Shown here: positions 18,413-30,359 of the stretch, piece by piece | Position numbering within the stretch: the first letter of the stretch is position 1 | Layout of the letters: every line of letters begins with the position of its first letter | Assembly: GCA_963575745.1 (NCBI GenBank) | Contig: CAUYUJ010015518.1 | Location: forward strand, 101,001-165,000 | Direction of reading: 5' to 3' | DNA length: 64,000 nt | From: Prorocentrum cordatum | Lineage: Eukaryota > Sar > Dinophyceae > Prorocentrales > Prorocentraceae | The notes under the pieces: model-generated | The model's database searches: none | What the model saw: only the letters and a program-made list of their open reading frames with translations | Told to the model about the DNA's origin: nothing | Position numbers and translations under genes: made by a program

Positions 18413-19328
18413 TGCCCCTGGCAGTGTCTGGCGACTAGGAGGCCCGGGTCGACTCCTCTTTGGGAAGCCAAAATGCTGCCCCTGGCAGCGTTTGGTGACT
18501 ATGAAGCCCCTGGTGGACCCCCCCTGGGGCTCCCAAATGATGCCCCTGGCAGCGTTTTGTGACCATGAGGCTCTCAAGAGATACATGTTGGGGACGCCAA
18601 ACGGCAATTCTAGCTGAGACGTCCCACCAAAATCGGCGCGAACGGGCTCGTGAGATCAGCCAGGGTGGCTCCCCCTTGGGGCTCCCAAATGATGCCCCTG
18701 GCAGCGTTTTGTGACCATGAGGCTCTCAAGAGATACATGTTGGGGAGGCCAAACGGCAATTCTAGCTGAGACGTCCCACCAAAATCGGCGCGAACGGGCT
18801 CGTGAGATCAGCCAGGGTGGCTCCCCCTTGGGGCTCCCAAATGATGCCCCTGGCAGCGTTTTGTGACCATGAGGCTCTCAAGAGATACATGTTGGGGAGG
18901 CCAAACGGCAATTTTAGCTGAGACGTCCCACCAAAATCGGCGCGAACGGGCTCGTGAGATCAGCCAGGGTGGCTCCCCCTTGGGGCTCCCAAATGATGCC
19001 CCTGGCAGCGTTTTGTGACCATGAGGCTCTCAAGAGATACATGTTGGGGGCGCCAAACGGCAATTCTAGCTGAGGCGTCCCACCAAAATCGGCGCGAACG
19101 GGCTCGTGAGATCAGCCAGGGTGGCTCCCCCTTGGGGCTCCCAAATGATGCCCCTGGCAGCGTTTTGTGACCATGAGGCTCTCAAGAGATACATGTTGGG
19201 GACGCCAAACGGCAATTCTAGCTGAGGCGTCCCACCAAAATCGGCGCGAACGGGCTCGTGAGATCAGCCAGGGTGGCTCCCCCTTGGGGCTCCCAAATGA
19301 TGCCCCTGGCAGCGTTTTGTGATCATGA
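18413..19328 (+). repeat. 152-bp tandem satellite, array 1
   Basis: The word GGGGCTCCCAAATGATGCC starts at 18526, 18678, 18830, 18982, 19134 and 19286, an exact 152-bp period with very few differences between units. Shorter decayed units with GCCCCTGGCAGCG precede it (18413-18525). No credible coding frame. A diverged array of the same family, reversed, lies at 46601-47110. Confidence 0.95.
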
Positions 19329-19383
19329 AAGAGTGTGAGTGTGAGTGAATGTGACTGTGAGTGAGTCTGAGTGACGGTGAGTC

Positions 19384-19640
19384 TCATCTTATCTTATCGA
19401 GTCCTATCTTATCTTACCTTTATTACCCTCTATCTTATCTTATCTTGAAATCTCTTATCTTGCCTTAGCTTATCTTATATCAACTCATCTTATCTCATCA
19501 TATCTTGTCTTATCTTATTAATCCATAGGCTGTCTTATCTTATCTATTATCCTACCCTGTCATATATCTTATCTTACCTTATCATATCTTGTGCTATCTT
19601 ATCTTATCTTGTAGTATCTTATCTTGTCTTATCTTATCTG
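19384..19640. repeat. Degenerate TATCT pentanucleotide repeat
   Basis: CTTAT/TATCT words dominate about 255 bp. This is one of the few AT-rich tracts in the window. Confidence 0.85.
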
Positions 19641-19970
19641 GTGATTATCAGTGGGAGGAGGGAGGCGGGAGGCGGGAGGAAGGAGGAGGAGTGGGAGGCG
19701 TCAGAGAAATAACAAGAACCCCAATTCCTAGGATATGGGGGAAACAACACATACACACGCAACAAAGCAAACCAAGCAATGCTTCGCTAGGATTCGGCTG
19801 TAGCCTGTATTCTCGCAGAACGTTTTTTGTTGTTGTTTTATACAATGGCCTGAAGGAGCGAAGAGAACAAAGGAGGTGGTGCAGGAGGTGGTGCAAGAGA
19901 AGGAGAAGGTGGTGCAAGAGAAGGAGAAGGAAGAAGAGGAGGAATAATAATTAAAATGCCTGTTGAATCG
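19641..19970. other. GGA-rich patches and unassigned sequence
   Basis: GGAGGC patches near 19650-19700 and AGAAGGTGGTGCA units near 19870-19945. Nothing coding is supported between them. Confidence 0.5.
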
Positions 19971-20039
19971 TTTTGGAACGGCGTTCAGCAGAAATCCCAA
20001 AATCGCGGGGGGCCGAAAACGAACCGAAACCAGAAAACG

Positions 20040-20330
20040 ACTCGCCCTCAATCCGTGAAGGTCTTGCACATCTTCAAAAACAAATGTGCGCAGAACTGAG
20101 GCGAGAGGAACATGTTGAAAGCGACCCGCCTTCCATCCGTGAAGTTTTTGCGAATCTTCAGAACAACTATGCTCAGAACTGAGGCGAGAGCAACACTTTG
20201 AGAACAACCCACCCTCCATCCGTGAGACTTCTGTAGCTTGTTAGAACGAATGTGTGCGTCGCTAAGGCGAGAGCCACATTTCGAACACGACCAGCCCTCC
20301 ATCCGTGAAGCTGTTGCACAACTTACCGGA
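20040..20330 (+). repeat. 83-bp degenerate tandem repeat, copy A
   Basis: The anchor CATCCGTGA recurs at about 84, 83 and 83 bp, with CTGAGGCGAGAGCAACATTTTGA-like words between. The same family occurs at 32640-33000 and, decayed, at 57840-58045, each time next to a GGA tract. Confidence 0.8.
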
Positions 20331-20409
20331 TTATTAGTGGTGAGGAAGTCTCAGGCGAAACGTGCAGCCCGCCATTTCGACCGGCCTCGGGGTGCAACAG
20401 GGAGGATAT

Positions 20410-20575
20410 GTTTAATTCCCAATCAGAGCTTGCCTCTGTAGGGGTCGTAGCGGATTCACATGGTTAGGTGAGGTTTGGCGCCGATTTCGGCGACACGCCC
20501 GGGTGCCCGGGTGCCCGGGTGCCCAGGTGCCTGGGTGCCTGGGTGCCCGGGTGCCCAGATGCCGCCGTGCCCGGG
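20410..20575 (+). repeat. Conserved module plus GGGTGCCC octamers
   Basis: A module with CAGAGCTTGCCTCTGTAGG, CGGATTCACATGGTTAGGTG and GGCGCCGATTT is followed by GCCCGGGTGCCCGGGT repeats. Reverse-complement copies occur at 36440-36665 and 37110-37350, each also next to 9-mer arrays. Confidence 0.8.
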
Positions 20576-21475
20576 TGCTTGGTAGCCCTACAGCCCTATA
20601 GCCTTATAGCCTTATAGCTGTCTAGCCCTATGGCCCCATTGTAGCCCCATAACCCTATAGCCCTATAGCCCTATAGCCCTAATAGCCCTATATCCGTATA
20701 GCCCTATAGTCCTATAGCCCAATAGCACCATAGCCCTTATAGCCCTATAGCCCGGTAGCACTATGGCCCCATAGCCCTATAGCCCTATAACTCCATAGCC
20801 TGATCGCCCTGTAGCCCTACAGCCCTATAGCCCTATAGCCCTATAGCCCTATAGCCCTTTAGCCCTATAGCCCTATAGCCCTATAGCCCTATAGCCCTAC
20901 AGCCCTATAGCCCTATAATCCAATCGCCCTATAGCTCAAGTAGCCCTATAGCCCGATAGCCCTATAACCTTATAGCCTTATAGTCCTATAGCCCTGTAGC
21001 CCTATAGCCCTAATAGCCCTATAGCCCTATAGCCCTAATGGCCCTATAACCCTATCGCCCTATAGCACTATAGCCCAATAGCCCTATAGCCCATATATCC
21101 CTATAGCCCTGTAGCCCAATAGCCCTATAGCTCTTTTACCCCATAGCCTTATAGCCCTATAGCCTTATAGCGCTATAGTCCTATAGCCCTATAGCTCTAT
21201 AGCCCTTTAGCTCTACAACCCTATAGCCCAAATCGCCCTATAGCCCTATAGCCCTATAGCCCTATAGCCCTTATAGCCCTATAGCCCTTATAGCCCTATA
21301 GCCCGATAGCCCTATAGCCTTATAGCCTTAGAGTCCTATAGCCCTATAGCCCCATAGCCCTAATAGCCCTATAGCCCTATAGCCCTAAAGCCTTATAACC
21401 CTATAATCCTATAGCCTTATAGTCCTATCGCCCTACAGCCCTACAGCCGCATAGCCCTATAGCCCTAAAAAGGTC
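20576..21475 (+). repeat. CCCTATAGC 9-mer minisatellite
   Basis: About 900 bp of CCCTATAGC with point variants. The opposite strand (GGGCTATAG) forms arrays at 36130-36440 and 36780-37110. Confidence 0.95.
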
Positions 21476-21594
21476 ATGATTTGGGTTTTTCTCTGGTGCC
21501 ATCATGCAAGGATTGGTGGGAGGAAGGAGGGGTCGAGGAAGGAGGGATGGAGGTTGAGACGAGGGGCCGAGAGTGGGAGGGACTGAGGGTGATT

Positions 21595-21710
21595 AGTGGA
21601 GGAGGAGGAGGAGGAGGAGGAGGAGGAGGAGGAGGAGGAGGAGGAGGAGGAGGAGGAGGAGGAGGAGGAGGAGGACGAGGACGAGGACGAGGACGAGGAG
21701 GAGAATGAGG
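21595..21710. repeat. (GGA)n microsatellite
   Basis: Near-perfect GGA run from 21597 with GGACGA variants at its end. Confidence 0.95.
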
Positions 21711-21714
21711 CACA

Positions 21715-22100
21715 TCAGCAGGAGGGTGGTGGTGGGGAGGCGCTGGAGGAGCGGAGGCCTCGAGCGCCTCCGCCCCCCCCCCCAGTCAGAAGCTCCGAGA
21801 GTGCGCGCCGCGTGCGCGCGCGCCCGCCCCGCGGCCTCAAGGGGGCTACCCGGGAGGGGCGCCGCCATGGGGCCCGAGGGCTCGTCGGAGGCCCGGGGCT
21901 GCAGTGGCGCTGCGGCTGCCGGCGCACGCGCGGGCCTTGCGCTCGAGCACGTGCCTCGACCAGCGGCGGCGGCTGGCGCCGAGGACGACGAGTGGGCCGA
22001 CGCGGCCCCCGCGCAGCGCTCGAGGCCGCCGCCTGCGGCGCGGCAGCCTGGCGCGCCACGGGACGAGTCGGGGGCCCAGGGACACCGTTAGCCTAGGCTT
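21715..22100 (+). other. GC-rich segment with a short open frame
   Basis: An ATG in strong context (GCCGCCATGG, ATG at 21867) opens 74 codons to 22091, encoding an Ala/Arg/Pro-rich peptide without recognisable domain. It could be a first exon or chance. Several frames are open here because of the high GC content. Confidence 0.25.
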
Positions 22101-22114
22101 CCTAGATGGGGTCG

Positions 22115-22262
22115 GGCTAAATGGGTCAGGCATCGCCGAACTGCATCGCCGATGCATCGGCGATGCAGCTCGATGTGGAGTTCGATTTTCTTCACGTCGG
22201 CGTCGCCAATGCGCCGCCGATGCATCGCCGATGCATCGCCGATGCGGCGATATTCTCCGACG
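22115..22262. repeat. GATGCATCG palindromic repeats
   Basis: Multiple GCATCGCCGAT units in both orientations, including a perfect 28-bp palindrome at 22141-22168 (half-site CTGCATCGCCGATG). Confidence 0.9.
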
Positions 22263-22930
22263 CCATCTACTCTGACCCCATCTAATAGGCCTCTAGTTCG
22301 AGCGGGATAGGCGCATGGGGGGGATGCCCTCGCGCGCGGCGGATCGGGGAGGGGCGGCAGGGAGGAGGGCGAGATCGAGCGTTGGCGGAGACTTTCGGAA
22401 TGTATCGACGCCCGGGGCGGTTCCAGCGGCACCTCGCCGAGGGCGAGCCGGAGGTGCCAGGAGTCGTACCGAACGGCCGCTGGTGAGCCGAGTGATGGCC
22501 AGGGAGGGGCACGTGGGCTCAAGGAGGGACACCCAGGCTCAGGGATCACGGGGCAGCGTCAGGGAGGGGGGTGCGAAGGCTCTGGGAGGGGTTCCTCGAC
22601 CCCACATCGCCCGTTCATTGCCGATCTGGGGCTCGACAGCCCCGCTCCGGCCCAGGAACGTGCGGTTTCGCAATCGGGCGCCTTTCGCCGGTCCGTCGTC
22701 GATGCACTGCCGATTTCAGGTCGATGTTCCCCCCCAGGCCATTCCCCCTTGTCGTTCCCACTCAAGGACAAGACGGAGGTGGGGGTGGGGCATGCTGGAG
22801 ACAGGCCGCTGGTGGTTGCAGGGGGTTTTCGGGAGTCCTCGGGGCGTTTTCGGGGCGGGTTCGGAGGTTCTCAGAGGATCTCGGAGGGGGCACGTGGGGG
22901 TGTTTTTCGTAAACGTTCAAGCTTTCAGAA
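22263..22930. other. Unassigned GC-rich sequence
   Basis: Complex, GC-rich, with overlapping frames on both strands and no recognisable product or repeat. Confidence 0.4.
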
Positions 22931-24010
22931 GTTTCATGCGCGCTTCTGTGAGCATCGGGGCAGATAGTGGTGCTGAGCCCGTCTCCATCAGCACTTGAGC
23001 AGGTAATGGATGTGAGCCCGTTTCCGTGGGTATTTGAGGATGCAGCGGCTCCAAAGTCGTCCCCGTACGCATTTGCGCTCGCAGTGGCTAGCTAAACCCA
23101 CTCCCAGGAGCATTTGAGCAGGTCCAGATTTTAAGTTCGTTGCAGTGAGACGCATTCGAGCATATAATGACATCCGAACCGGCACGCATTTCAGCAGATC
23201 GTGTTTACATTTGAGCCTGTCATTGTTGATGTAAGCGATGGAGCACGTTTTGTCTCCACGCTTGTTCCGTCTGCATTGACCACGGAATGGTTCCGAAATC
23301 GTTCCCGTCGCATCTGAGCAGACAGTGGTTCGCAGCTAGTTTTCGTGAGCATTCGACCAGACATTGGTTGTAAACCGTTTCCGCGAGCATTTGGGCAGGT
23401 GGCTCCATCATGCCCTTGTCCGTTATCGCTCGAGCACGGAATCGTTTCGAAGGGACCACCACCAGCGCTTGAGCAGGTAATGGGTCAACATCCGAGTCCG
23501 GAGCAGCTGAGCGAGCAGCGGCTCCAGCTTCGTCTCCCTTGGCACCCGCGGAGGCTCGGAGTGGGCACCCTTCGACTCCCCTTCGGCACTTGGCGCCTCT
23601 CGCTGGGCACATCGTTTTTTTTGTTGTTGTTGTTGGTTTTCTCCTTTTTCTCTTCTTCTTTTCCAGGGAGCATCTGAGCGGGTCGTTGCTGTATTCGAGC
23701 TCTCTGCAGCATGTGAGGACGCAGTGGACGCAGGACAGCTGTCCTGTGCACCTGGGCACGTAGTAGCTCCAGGCGCTCCAAAAACTTGCTTTCGTGATAG
23801 CTTGAGCGGGTAACGGCTCGACTCCCACGATGCTGTGGGCACTTGGGCAGGTAGTGGTTCTGAACCCGCTTCTGTGATCATTTGGGGATGGAGTTGGTGT
23901 AAAGCTCTTTTCGTGAGCATTTTAGTTTGTAGTGTCTCTAATGCCGATCAGCGTTTGATCACGTCATGGTTGCAAACTTGTAGCACGACCGGTCCTGGTT
24001 TCGGCTCTGT
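22930..24010 (+). repeat. About 40-bp degenerate tandem repeat
   Basis: The word GCATTTGAGCAGGTAATGG recurs with changes at about 22991, 23030, 23069, 23110, 23152, 23310, 23350 and 23389, mostly 39-42 bp apart, with a CCGTTTCCGTGA linker. A T-rich insert lies near 23608-23660. Confidence 0.75.
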
Positions 24011-24149
24011 CTCGATGCGTGCCAAAGGGCTTTTATTTTTATAAAAGCTTTATTCACGGACGGAAGCAAATGTTATTTAAATCCTCCGCTCCCGAATGCT
24101 CTTGCTCATTTGGTCACAGACCGGTGTTGCTGCTTGCGATGGTGACGAT

Positions 24150-24762
24150 GGCGACGGCGAAAGTGATGACGATTACCATGACGGCGGCGATGATTGTGAT
24201 GCTTGTGGTAGTGACGATGATGATGCTGATAATGATGATGACGACGATGATGATGAGGATGATGATGACGATGATGATGCTGATGATGCTGATGATGATG
24301 CTGCTGATGAAAATGATGATGATGATGATGTTGTTGATGATGACGACTGCGGTGTCGATGACAACGATGATGCGATAGTGGAGCGGAGGATGAGAGGCTA
24401 AGGTCGATTGTGTTGATTCTGATACTGCTGATGATGATGATGTTGATGTTGCTCATGATGATGACGATTGCGATGGCGATGACAACGATGATGCGATGGT
24501 TGAGTGGATGATGAGAGGCTGAGGTCGATTATGATGATACTGATAATGCTAATGATGATGAGATTGTTGATGATGATGACGATGATGAGTATGATGATGC
24601 TGATGCTGATGCTGATGATGATGATGATGATGCTGATGATGATCATGATGATGATGGTGATGGTGATGGTGATGGTGATGGTGGTGATGGTGATGATGAT
24701 GATGGTGGTGGTGGTGGTGCTGGTTGTTGTGATGATGATGATGCTGATGCTGATGCTGATGC

Positions 24763-24833
<71 letters not shown>

Positions 24834-24935
24834 CCGCTGCTGCTGATGATGATAGTGATGATGATGCTGATGATGCTGATGATGCTGCTGATGATGCTGC
24901 TGATAATGCCGATGATTGCGATGATGACTGGGGTG
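24150..24935. repeat. (GAT)n microsatellite
   Basis: GATGAT with GCT and GGT interruptions. Long poly-Met/Asp/His frames here are artefacts. Confidence 0.95.
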
Positions 24936-25355
24936 ATGATCACGAGGACGAGGACGAGACGACGAGACCGATGGCCGCCGCCGACGACCGATCGGCGCGC
25001 GCCGTCGATCGGCAGCGGCCACGCGCGCGTCGCCGATCGGCGCGCCGCCGTTCGACCGGCAGCGCCGATCCTCGGCGGTGGCGCCGCCGACCGGCGCCGC
25101 GCCCCGCGGCCTTCGAGGATGCGCTGCCGGCGGCGGACGAGGCGGGCGGGGCCTGCTCCGAGCCGCCCCAGGCCCCGCCGCCGCGGCGCCCGCGCGCCCC
25201 GGCCAGCGCGCGCCGAGCGACGACGCCGATGGACCGCGAGGTCCCAGCTCTCCGACGATCGGCCTCCTCCTCCTCCTCCTCCTTTTCCTCCTCCTCCTCC
25301 TCCTCCGCCTCCTCCTCCTCCTCCTCCTCCTCCTCCTCCTCCTCTCCGAGGTCTC
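24936..25355. other. CGATCGGC-rich segment and (TCC)n tract
   Basis: 24960-25090 has repeated CGATCGGCGCG-like palindromic words, followed by GC-rich sequence with a possible Ala/Pro-rich frame from ATG 24971 (low support). 25262-25352 is TCC repeat. Confidence 0.5.
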
Positions 25356-25689
25356 TGGGAGCGTTCCGCCAGAGGGTTCTGCGCGTTTGACCTGCTGGTG
25401 GTGACCACGGGGGAGTCCCACGGGGGGGACGGGGAGCCCGGGATCTGCCTGCCCAGATCGCCAGGTCGAGCAGCCGTCTCGCCAGGGACTTCCCCACAGT
25501 TGGCTCTGGGGTCGTGCTCTCGCCACCATGCCGGCTGCATCCGTTGGTCCGAGCAGCCACGGTCCTTGGTAAAGATACACCTCGAGCTACACATGGCCGC
25601 GCTCTCGTCTTTGTCCCGAGTCGTCGAGGTCTTGGAATCCCCAGGAATACTTCTGAATGCACGTTATCTTTAGCCGACCTCCTACTCCT
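25356..25689. other. Unassigned complex sequence
   Basis: No repeat family or product recognised. Confidence 0.3.
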
Positions 25690-28600
25690 CGACCCGCCTC
25701 TTTGCCTTTGCTGCTATCGAAGGCCCCGACGGCGAGTCACCGCCGCCCCCTGCCTTTTTGGAGGCGCCCATGTGGCCGAACGTTGAGGCCAGACCTGCCA
25801 AGCTATCAGACCATGTGTTCCCCGAATCGGTTTGGAAAGCCTTCGGGGAACACGTGGGCATCTTGAAGGTCATCTTGGCCGTCTGGAAGCCATTTTGACC
25901 CTTTCGGGCCTTCTTGGAGGACGTCTTGGAGCGCTCTTGGGCCGTCTTGGAGGCCATCTTGAGCGTTTTGGAGGCCTCTTGGGCTGTCTGGGGGGCCTAT
26001 TGGGGCCGTCTTGGGCGATCTTTGGGGGCATTTGGGCCGTCTCGGACCGTCGGAAGGCCGAAACGAAGCAAATGCCACAATCCTTCAAAACTCCTCGGGC
26101 AATCAATGATTTTGGCTGTTTTGGGCCTTCCTTGAGGCCCTCTTGGAGGCCTCTTGGGCCGTCTTGGGCCATCTTAAGGCCATCTTCGGCCGTCTTGGTG
26201 GGCTCCTGGCCCGTCTGACGCCGTCGGAAGCCGTTTGGGGGGGTCTCTATGGGCCGACTTGAGGCCCTCTTGGAATGCTCCAGGACCGTCTTAGAGGCCA
26301 TCTTGGGCGTCTTAAAGGCCTCCTGTGCTGTCTTGGGGGCCTCTTTGGGCCGTCTTGGGGGCCTCTTGGGCCGTTCTGGGGCTATCTTGGAGGCCTCTTG
26401 GGCGATCTTTGGGCAATCTTCGAGGGCTCTTGGGCCGTCTCGGGCCGTCGGAAGGCCGAAAAGAAGCAAATGTCAAAATCCTTGAAAAACCCAGGGAAAA
26501 TCAATGTTGTTGGCCTTTTCTGGCCTTCCTGGAGGCCTCTTGGAGGCCTCTTGGGCCGTCTTGGGCCAGCTTCGGGCCAACTTCGGCCATCTCGGTGGGT
26601 TCCCGGCACGTCTGACGCCGTCGGGAGCCGTCTTGGGGGCCTTTCTGGGCCGACTTGGGGCCCTCTTTGGGCGCTTCGGGGCCGTCTTAGAGGCCATCTT
26701 GGGCGTCTTGGAGGCCTCTTGGGCCGTCTTGGGGCCCTCTTGGGGCGGTCTTGGGGGCGTCTGGGGCCGTCATGGGGCCATCTTGGAGGCCTCTTGGGCG
26801 ATCTTGGGGCGATCTTGGGAGCCTCTTGGGCCGTCTTGGGCCGTCGGGAAGCCGAAAAGGTGCAAATGGCCAAATCCTTCAAACACCTTAGGAACATCAA
26901 TGATTTTGGCCTCGTCGGGCCTTCCTGGAGGATCTCTTGGAGGCCTCTTGGGCCGTCTTGGAGGCCCCTTGCAGGCCTGTTGGGCCGTCTTAGACCATAT
27001 TAAGGCCATCTTGGGCCGTCCTGGATGCATCTTGGGGCCATCTTAGCCGTCTTGGAGGCCATCTTGGCTGTCTTGGAGGCATCTTGGAGGCCATCCTGGG
27101 CCATCTTGGCCGTCTTGGGACAATCTTGGGCCATCTTGGGGCGGAACAGCCATTGACTTGTGCAGTTTCCGCGTGGCTGGCGGGACGGGCCGGAGCCCCA
27201 GGGGGAGTTCTTTTGGAAAAAGAAGCCGAACCAAAACCGATAGGATTCGGCACGCCAGGCACCCCTGCGATGAATCGACAGGGGGCGGCGGATCGAAGAC
27301 GCCTTCGGCGAATCACCGCTGCCCCCTGCCTTTTTGGAAGCGCCCATGTGGCCGAACGTTGAGGCCAGACCTGCCAAGCTATCAGACCATGTGTTCCCCG
27401 AATCGGTTTGGAAAGCCTTCGGGGAACACGTGGGCATCTTGAAGGTCATCTTGGCCGTCTGGAAGCCATTTTGACCTTTTCGGGCCTTCTTGGAGGACGT
27501 CTTGGAGGGCTCTTGGGCCGTCTTGGAGGCCATCTTGAGCGTGTTGGTCTTGGGCCGTCTTGGGGGCCTCTTCGGGTCGAGTCTTGGGCCTCTGGGGCGA
27601 TCTTTGGAGGCACTTGGGCCGTCTCGGGCCGTCGGAAGGCAGAAACAAAAACAAATGCCACAATCCTTCAAAACTCCTCGGGAAATCAATGATTTTGGCT
27701 TTTTGGGGCCTTCCTGGAGGCCCTCTTGGAGGCCTCTTGGGCCATCTTAGGGCCATCTTCGGCCGTCTTGGTGGGCTCCTGGTCCGTCTGACGACGTCGG
27801 AAGCCGTTTGGGAGGCCTCTATGGGCCGACTTGGGGCTCTCTTGGAAAGTTCCAGGGCCGTCTTGGAGGTCATCTTTGGCGTCTTAAAGGCCTCCTGTGC
27901 TGTCTTGGGGGCCTCTTGGGAACGTTTTGGGGCCCTCTTGGGCCGTTCTGGGGCCATCTTGGAGGCCTCTTGGGCGATCTTTCGGCGATCTTTGGGGGCT
28001 CTTGGGCCGTCTCGGGCCGTCGGAAGGCCGAAAAGAAGCAAATATAAAATCCGTCAAATACCTTAGGAACATCAATGTTTTTGGCCTCTTCTGGCCTTCC
28101 TGGAGGCCCTCTTGGGGGCCTCTTGAGCCGTCTTGGGCCAGCTTCGAGCCAACTTCGGCCATCTTGGTGGGTTCCTGGCACGTCTGACGCCGTCGGGAGC
28201 CGTCTTGGGGGCCTTTCTGGGCCGACTTGGGGCCCTCTTTGGGCGCTTCGGGGCCGTCTTGGAGGCCATCTTGGGCGTCTTGGAGGCCATTTTGGGCCGT
28301 CTTGGGGCCCTCTTGGGCCGTCTTGGGGCCCTCTTGGGGCCGTCATGGGGCCCTCTTGGGGCCCTCTTGGGGCCCTCTTGGGGGCCTCTTGGGCGATCTT
28401 GGGGGCCTCTTGGGCCGTCTTGAGCCGTCGGAATGCCGAGAAGAAGCAAATTCCGAAGTCCTTCAAAAACCTTAGGACAATCAATGATTTTGGCCTCTTC
28501 GGGCCCTCCTGGAGGACCTCTTGGAGGCCTCTGGGGGGCCTCTTGGGCCGTCTTGGGCCGTCTTGGACTCTCTTGGGCCGTCTTGGAGGCCGTCTTGGAC

Positions 28601-30330
28601 CATCTCGGGCGGACTTGGAGGCCATCTTGGACCATCTTGGAGGCCATCTTGGGCCAACGTGGCCATCTTGGAGGCCATCTTGAACCATCTTGGAAGATTT
28701 TTTTCCGGATTGAGCTCCTTGAGATCCTTTCCAGGTGGCCGGCGGGACGGGCCGAAGCCCCAGGGGGAGTTCTTTTGGAAAAAGAGCCCAAACCAAAAGC
28801 CATAGGATTCGGCACGCCAGGCACCCCTTTGATAAATCAAAAGGGGGCGGCGGATCGAAGACGCCTACGGCGAATCACCGCCGCCCCCTGCCTTTTTGGA
28901 AGCGCCTATGTGGCCGAACGTTGAGGCCAGACCTGCCAAGCTATCGGACCACGTGTTCCCCGAATCGGTTTGGAAAGCCTTCGGGGAACACGTGGGCATC
29001 TTGAAGGTCATCTTGGCCGTCTTGGAGGCCTCTTGGGCAAGCTTTGGGCGATCTTTGGGGCTTTTTGGGCCGTCTCGGGCCAGCTTCGAGCCAACTTCGG
29101 CCATCTTGGTGGGTTCCTGGCACGTCTGAAGCCGTCGGAAGCCGTTTGGGGGGCCTCTATGGGCCGACTTGGGGCCCGCTTGGAATGCTCCAGGGCCGTC
29201 TTGGAGGCCATCTTGGGCGTCTGGGAGGCCATCTTGGGCGTGTTGGAGGCCTCTTGGGCCCTCTTGGGGCCCTCTAGGGGCCATCTTGGAGGCCACTTGG
29301 GCCATCATGGGGCTCTCTTGGGGGCCTCTTGGGCGATCTTGGGGGCTTCTTGGGCCGTCTTGAGCCGTCGGAGAGCCGAAAAGGCGCAAATGCCAAAATC
29401 CTTCAAAAACCAAGGGAAAATCAATGATTTTGGCCTCTTCGGACTCTCCTGGAGGACCTCTTGGAGGCCTCTTGGGCCGTCTGGGAGGCCTCTGGGGGGC
29501 CTCTTGGGCCGTCTTGGGCCGTCTTGGACTCTCTTGGGCCGTTTTGGAGGCCGTCTTGGACCATCTCGGGCGGACTTGGAGGCCATCTTGGGCCATCTTC
29601 GCGATTTTTTGAGGATGTCCCGAGCGAAACGGCCGTTTTGGGGCATTGACAGACGCATTTTGGGAAATGCGCGGGTGGCCGGCGGGACGGGCCGAAGCCC
29701 ACTGGGGAGATCTTTTAGAAAAAAAACCAAAACCAAAACCTGAATCATCCAGCACGCCGTGCACCCCTGCAAGCAGGGGGCGGCGGATCTAGTGGCCTTC
29801 GGCCCATCCCGCCACCGTTCCTGGGTTGTAGGTCAGAGGACTCTTGGATGCCTGTGAGGATCTCTTGGGAGGCCTCTTGGATGCCTTTTGGAGGTGGTGT
29901 TGCGGGTGTATTGGGGCATCTTGCGGGCCTCTTGGGTCCTGATTTGGGCCTCTCGGGGCCTCTTAGGGGCATTTTGGGGCTTCTTGGGCGCAACTAGGGG
30001 GCTAGTGGGGGGATGATCTTGGGGCCATCTTGGGGCGGAGAGCTCACAATGTCAGTTCGTGTCCCCCATCTTGGGGCCCTCTTGGGGCCGTCTCTGGGGC
30101 CTCTTGGGGGCCTCTTGGGCCAGCCGTTTTGGGGCGATCTTGGACGCCTCTTGGGCCGTCTTGGACGCTCTGAAGACCGAAAGGGCGGCAATGCGACAAC
30201 CATGCAAACGCCACAGGATTTAGACGGTTTTGGTTTCTGGGGCCGCCCTCCAGGGCTTCCAAGACGGTCCGGGAGGCGTCCAAGCGGGCTCCACAGCGGT
30301 CCCTGGGGCCATCTGAAGCCACGTTGGACA
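25690..30330 (+). repeat. GGCCGTCTTGG minisatellite organised as a 1.57-kb higher-order repeat
   Basis: Basic units of 11-15 bp (GGCCGTCTTGG, GGCCATCTTGG, GGCCTCTTGG) fill the block. Conserved spacers (CGGAAGGCCGAAAAGAAGC ... CCTTCAAAAACC ... TCAATGATTTTGGCC) punctuate it at about 26050, 26450, 26855, 27635, 28025, 28435 and 29370, roughly every 400 bp in each run. A larger leader (GCCAGACCTGCCAAGCTAT ... CCGAATCGGTTTGGAAAGCC) recurs at 25801, 27377 and 28939, giving super-units of 1576 and 1562 bp. Related copies open the duplicated segments at 38875 and 58318. Encoded Pro/Arg- or Gly/Leu-rich frames are repeat artefacts. Confidence 0.9.
28848..28888. repeat. Inverted-repeat joint of the higher-order unit
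   Basis: Arms GGGGGCGGCGG and CCGCCGCCCCC enclose a short loop. An equivalent joint lies at about 27283-27333, and half-copies at 25738 and 58279. Confidence 0.75.
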
Positions 30331-30359
30331 GTCCAACTGATGCCTCAGGGCACGTTGGC

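Noticed and set aside
20576-21475. CCCTATAGC array as telomeric DNA
   Set aside because: Contains CCCTA but the unit is 9 bp, internal, and unlike TTTAGGG telomeres.
24398-25673. Poly-Ile/Met/His frames of up to 398 codons
   Set aside because: Direct products of (GAT)n and GGA/TCC repeats.
25806-29764. Many Arg/Pro- and Gly/Leu-rich frames
   Set aside because: Generated by GGCCGTCTTGG minisatellite units; every frame and strand gives similar peptides.
25690-30330. GCCATCTTGG as YY1-like sites or as spliced-leader relatives
   Set aside because: The motif is a minisatellite unit present hundreds of times; YY1 is an animal factor, and no full match to the 22-nt dinoflagellate spliced leader is present.
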